Below are positions 58,801 to 60,000 of a stretch of 60,000 bases of DNA, one piece after another. Position 1 is the first letter of the stretch; the number at the start of each line of letters is the position of its first letter. The DNA comes from Polytrichum commune (Eukaryota > Streptophyta > Polytrichopsida > Polytrichales > Polytrichaceae): contig OX485807.1 of assembly GCA_950295325.1 (NCBI GenBank), positions 24,711,666-24,771,665 on the forward strand, in the 5' to 3' direction. The notes below the pieces were generated by a model. That model ran no database searches. It was given only the letters and a program-made list of their open reading frames with translations, and was not told where the DNA came from. The position numbers and the translations under genes were made by a program.

Positions 58801-60000
58801 ACTGATTCTCAAAACTGGAGGGTCACATTCTACTAAGTTGCAGGTGCTACTAAGTACCAGATGATTTTGTCCAATGGATCTCAAGGGGCGTTACAAATAT
58901 ACATCTGCAGTCCGGATTGCTGCAATCCATGTGTTTTGAGACATTGCTGCCATTGCTACAAAATAGTTTTTTTTTAATTTAAAAATTTCAATGTTGTTTT
59001 GCTACCATGACAAGCAAGAATTTGACAATAGCTGGTGTGTGACAGGCAATGGCAGAAGTGGAAAGAGCTGTAGTTGGAGCGTTGGAAAAGCAATATGCTG
59101 ATCTCCTTGCTCCTCTTAAAGATCTCCTAGTTCCAAAGAAGTTTACTTTGCAGTATATGCAAAAGCTCACCCGTCGTCAGAAGCCATACATATACAGTGT
59201 GCCAAGTCAGGTAGAGTCCTTGTTTTCAAAAGCCGTGTTCAGATATAATGTCCTTGTTTGTTTTGCATGTCATGGATATGCAAAATTCATTCCGTTTTTT
59301 CACTATGTGCAGTTAGGAGTTATGCTGAACAGCATCAAGAGGTTGTTGGACACCTTAAGGCCGAATTTAGAGACGCAGATGAAGGCTTGGGCTGCTTGTT
59401 TGCCGGAAGGCCATGGTGGTGCCATATTTGGAGAACGACTCAATGAAGTTACCATTGAACTTCGTGCTAAATATAAGAATTTCTTACAGGCTATTGTTGA
59501 AAAGTTGGCGGACAATGTAAGTGTCCTTGATATTACCCTTGTAATGTCGCTCTGATGTCATCCACATTGTTTGAGGGAATGTCTTGCACTATGCAATGTT
59601 GAAGGGTTATGTTCAGTGCCATGGTATTTAATGTCACTATATGACAGTTGTGAATAAGTTTACAAATACTGTCATGGATGATGGATGAGTTCATCCATTG
59701 TCCAAAACTTTTTCTTGCCAGCAACTTGTGATAAAATATTGTCATGGATAATTGAAATTTGGATGAAAAATACTTGGTGTAAGTGGCAATAATTGCAACA
59801 CTTTAAATCTATAATCCCCCAAAATTTTTACAAGGAATGACAAATAATATTGGGTTATATTAGTGTTGGTGATGCTATACCGTAGTTTACAATTAGTATT
59901 GAGCAAGACAATTGGAATTGGTGGCACCAAATATCATATTTAGTGTAGTTTGATGTGTGGACTAAGTTTATGTCCTGTTCTCAGGCTCGGTTGCAGAGGA
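52882..60000 (+). CDS. Plant-specific membrane protein, At4g24610/At5g65440 family (3'-partial)
   Basis: Twenty exons join in phase with GT-AG introns: 52882-53778, 53999-54208, 54398-54615, 54830-54961, 55102-55236, 55408-55526, 55794-55964, 56103-56193, 56299-56404, 56511-56621, 56743-56906, 57076-57193, 57347-57571, 57759-57949, 58081-58248, 58432-58537, 58643-58780, 59046-59210, 59313-59516 and 59985 on, past the edge. They encode 1,223 residues plus the start of a further exon. Seen: YPLR and GLPPP near residues 36-51, an acidic run at 236-273, one hydrophobic helix at about 346-369, RRSHSDG soon after it, a C2-like beta stretch at about 632-730, then a long helical part with VATPTEDC, LVFENYKALDE, LRAFLVACPPSSP, TADFQRDL, RWPEYIFPLE and ALEKQYADLLAPLK. 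I recognise these C-terminal blocks from the Arabidopsis family; function there is not established to my knowledge. ATG 52882 was chosen as the first in-frame ATG; 52912 is an alternative. Confidence 0.9.
54134..54208 (+). other. Predicted membrane helix of the large protein
   Basis: The end of exon 2 encodes TLILSGVPIFIVSFTGLLLI followed by FYFY, about 24 residues with no charge. It is preceded by TARR-type basic residues upstream and followed in the next exon by LRVSLKDEARVLRRS, which is basic. The single-helix topology fits an anchored protein with a long C-terminal domain on one side. Which side faces the cytosol is not shown by the sequence, though the basic flank after the helix favours a cytosolic C-terminus. 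Confidence 0.7.
59614..59945 (+). mobile_element. Family P MITE in the last visible intron of the large gene
   Basis: It matches the copy at 49417-49769 in the same orientation along its whole length. The right end (CATATTTAGTG followed by TA) is intact; the left end is eroded (GTGCCATGGTATTTAATGTCAC). It occupies about 330 of the 468 intron bases between exons ending 59516 and starting 59985, leaving donor, acceptor and a short spacer. Confidence 0.75.

Overview
The window looks like nuclear DNA of a land plant. It holds two intron-rich genes, both of plant-lineage families, and the rest is AT-rich intergenic DNA crowded with MITEs, one decayed L1-type LINE and several dispersed repeats. The low gene density, the repeat load and the style of the LINE would fit a seed-free plant (bryophyte, lycophyte or fern), but that placement is a weak inference. 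No rRNA, tRNA or CRISPR array was recognised.

Layout. 0-11.5 kb is repeat territory: a 241-bp near-perfect hairpin element (1071-1311), a Tourist-like MITE called family A here (2008-2505), dispersed repeats R5, R7 and R8, a 700-bp inverted-repeat element (10082-10781) and two small MITEs whose inverted ends are themselves palindromes (family P). 11.6-14.75 kb holds a decayed multi-exon gene whose last third looks like an amino-methyltransferase. 15.0-19.5 kb is a three-level nest: a family A MITE split by a 5'-truncated LINE, itself split by a 288-bp MITE. A second coding remnant lies at 19.7-20.6 kb.

The first good gene is on the minus strand, 25556-29582 (4 exons, 283 aa): a J-domain (DnaJ) protein with a probable chloroplast transit peptide. 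Its first intron holds a ~225-bp tandem duplication and a ~510-bp family P MITE. 30-50 kb has no convincing gene. It holds more R5/R8/R9 copies, two abutting MITEs sharing a TTA target site (40989-41683), a family A copy broken by a 562-bp insert, a probable solo LTR with an array of short hairpins (44.6-45.3 kb) and a textbook TAA-flanked Tourist-like MITE (48176-48513).

The second gene fills 52.9-60 kb on the plus strand and runs off the right edge. Twenty exons with consistent phase give at least 1,223 residues. I recognise the protein as the plant-specific family of Arabidopsis At4g24610/At5g65440: an N-terminal disordered acidic part, one membrane helix, a C2-like beta region and a long conserved helical C-terminal half, with no established function known to me. 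A GC-rich, pyrimidine-rich promoter/leader lies at 50.9-51.24 kb and a ~265-bp tandem duplication lies just before the start codon. Apart from a chaperone co-factor and a putative membrane-trafficking protein lying in the same window, I see no functional link between the two genes.
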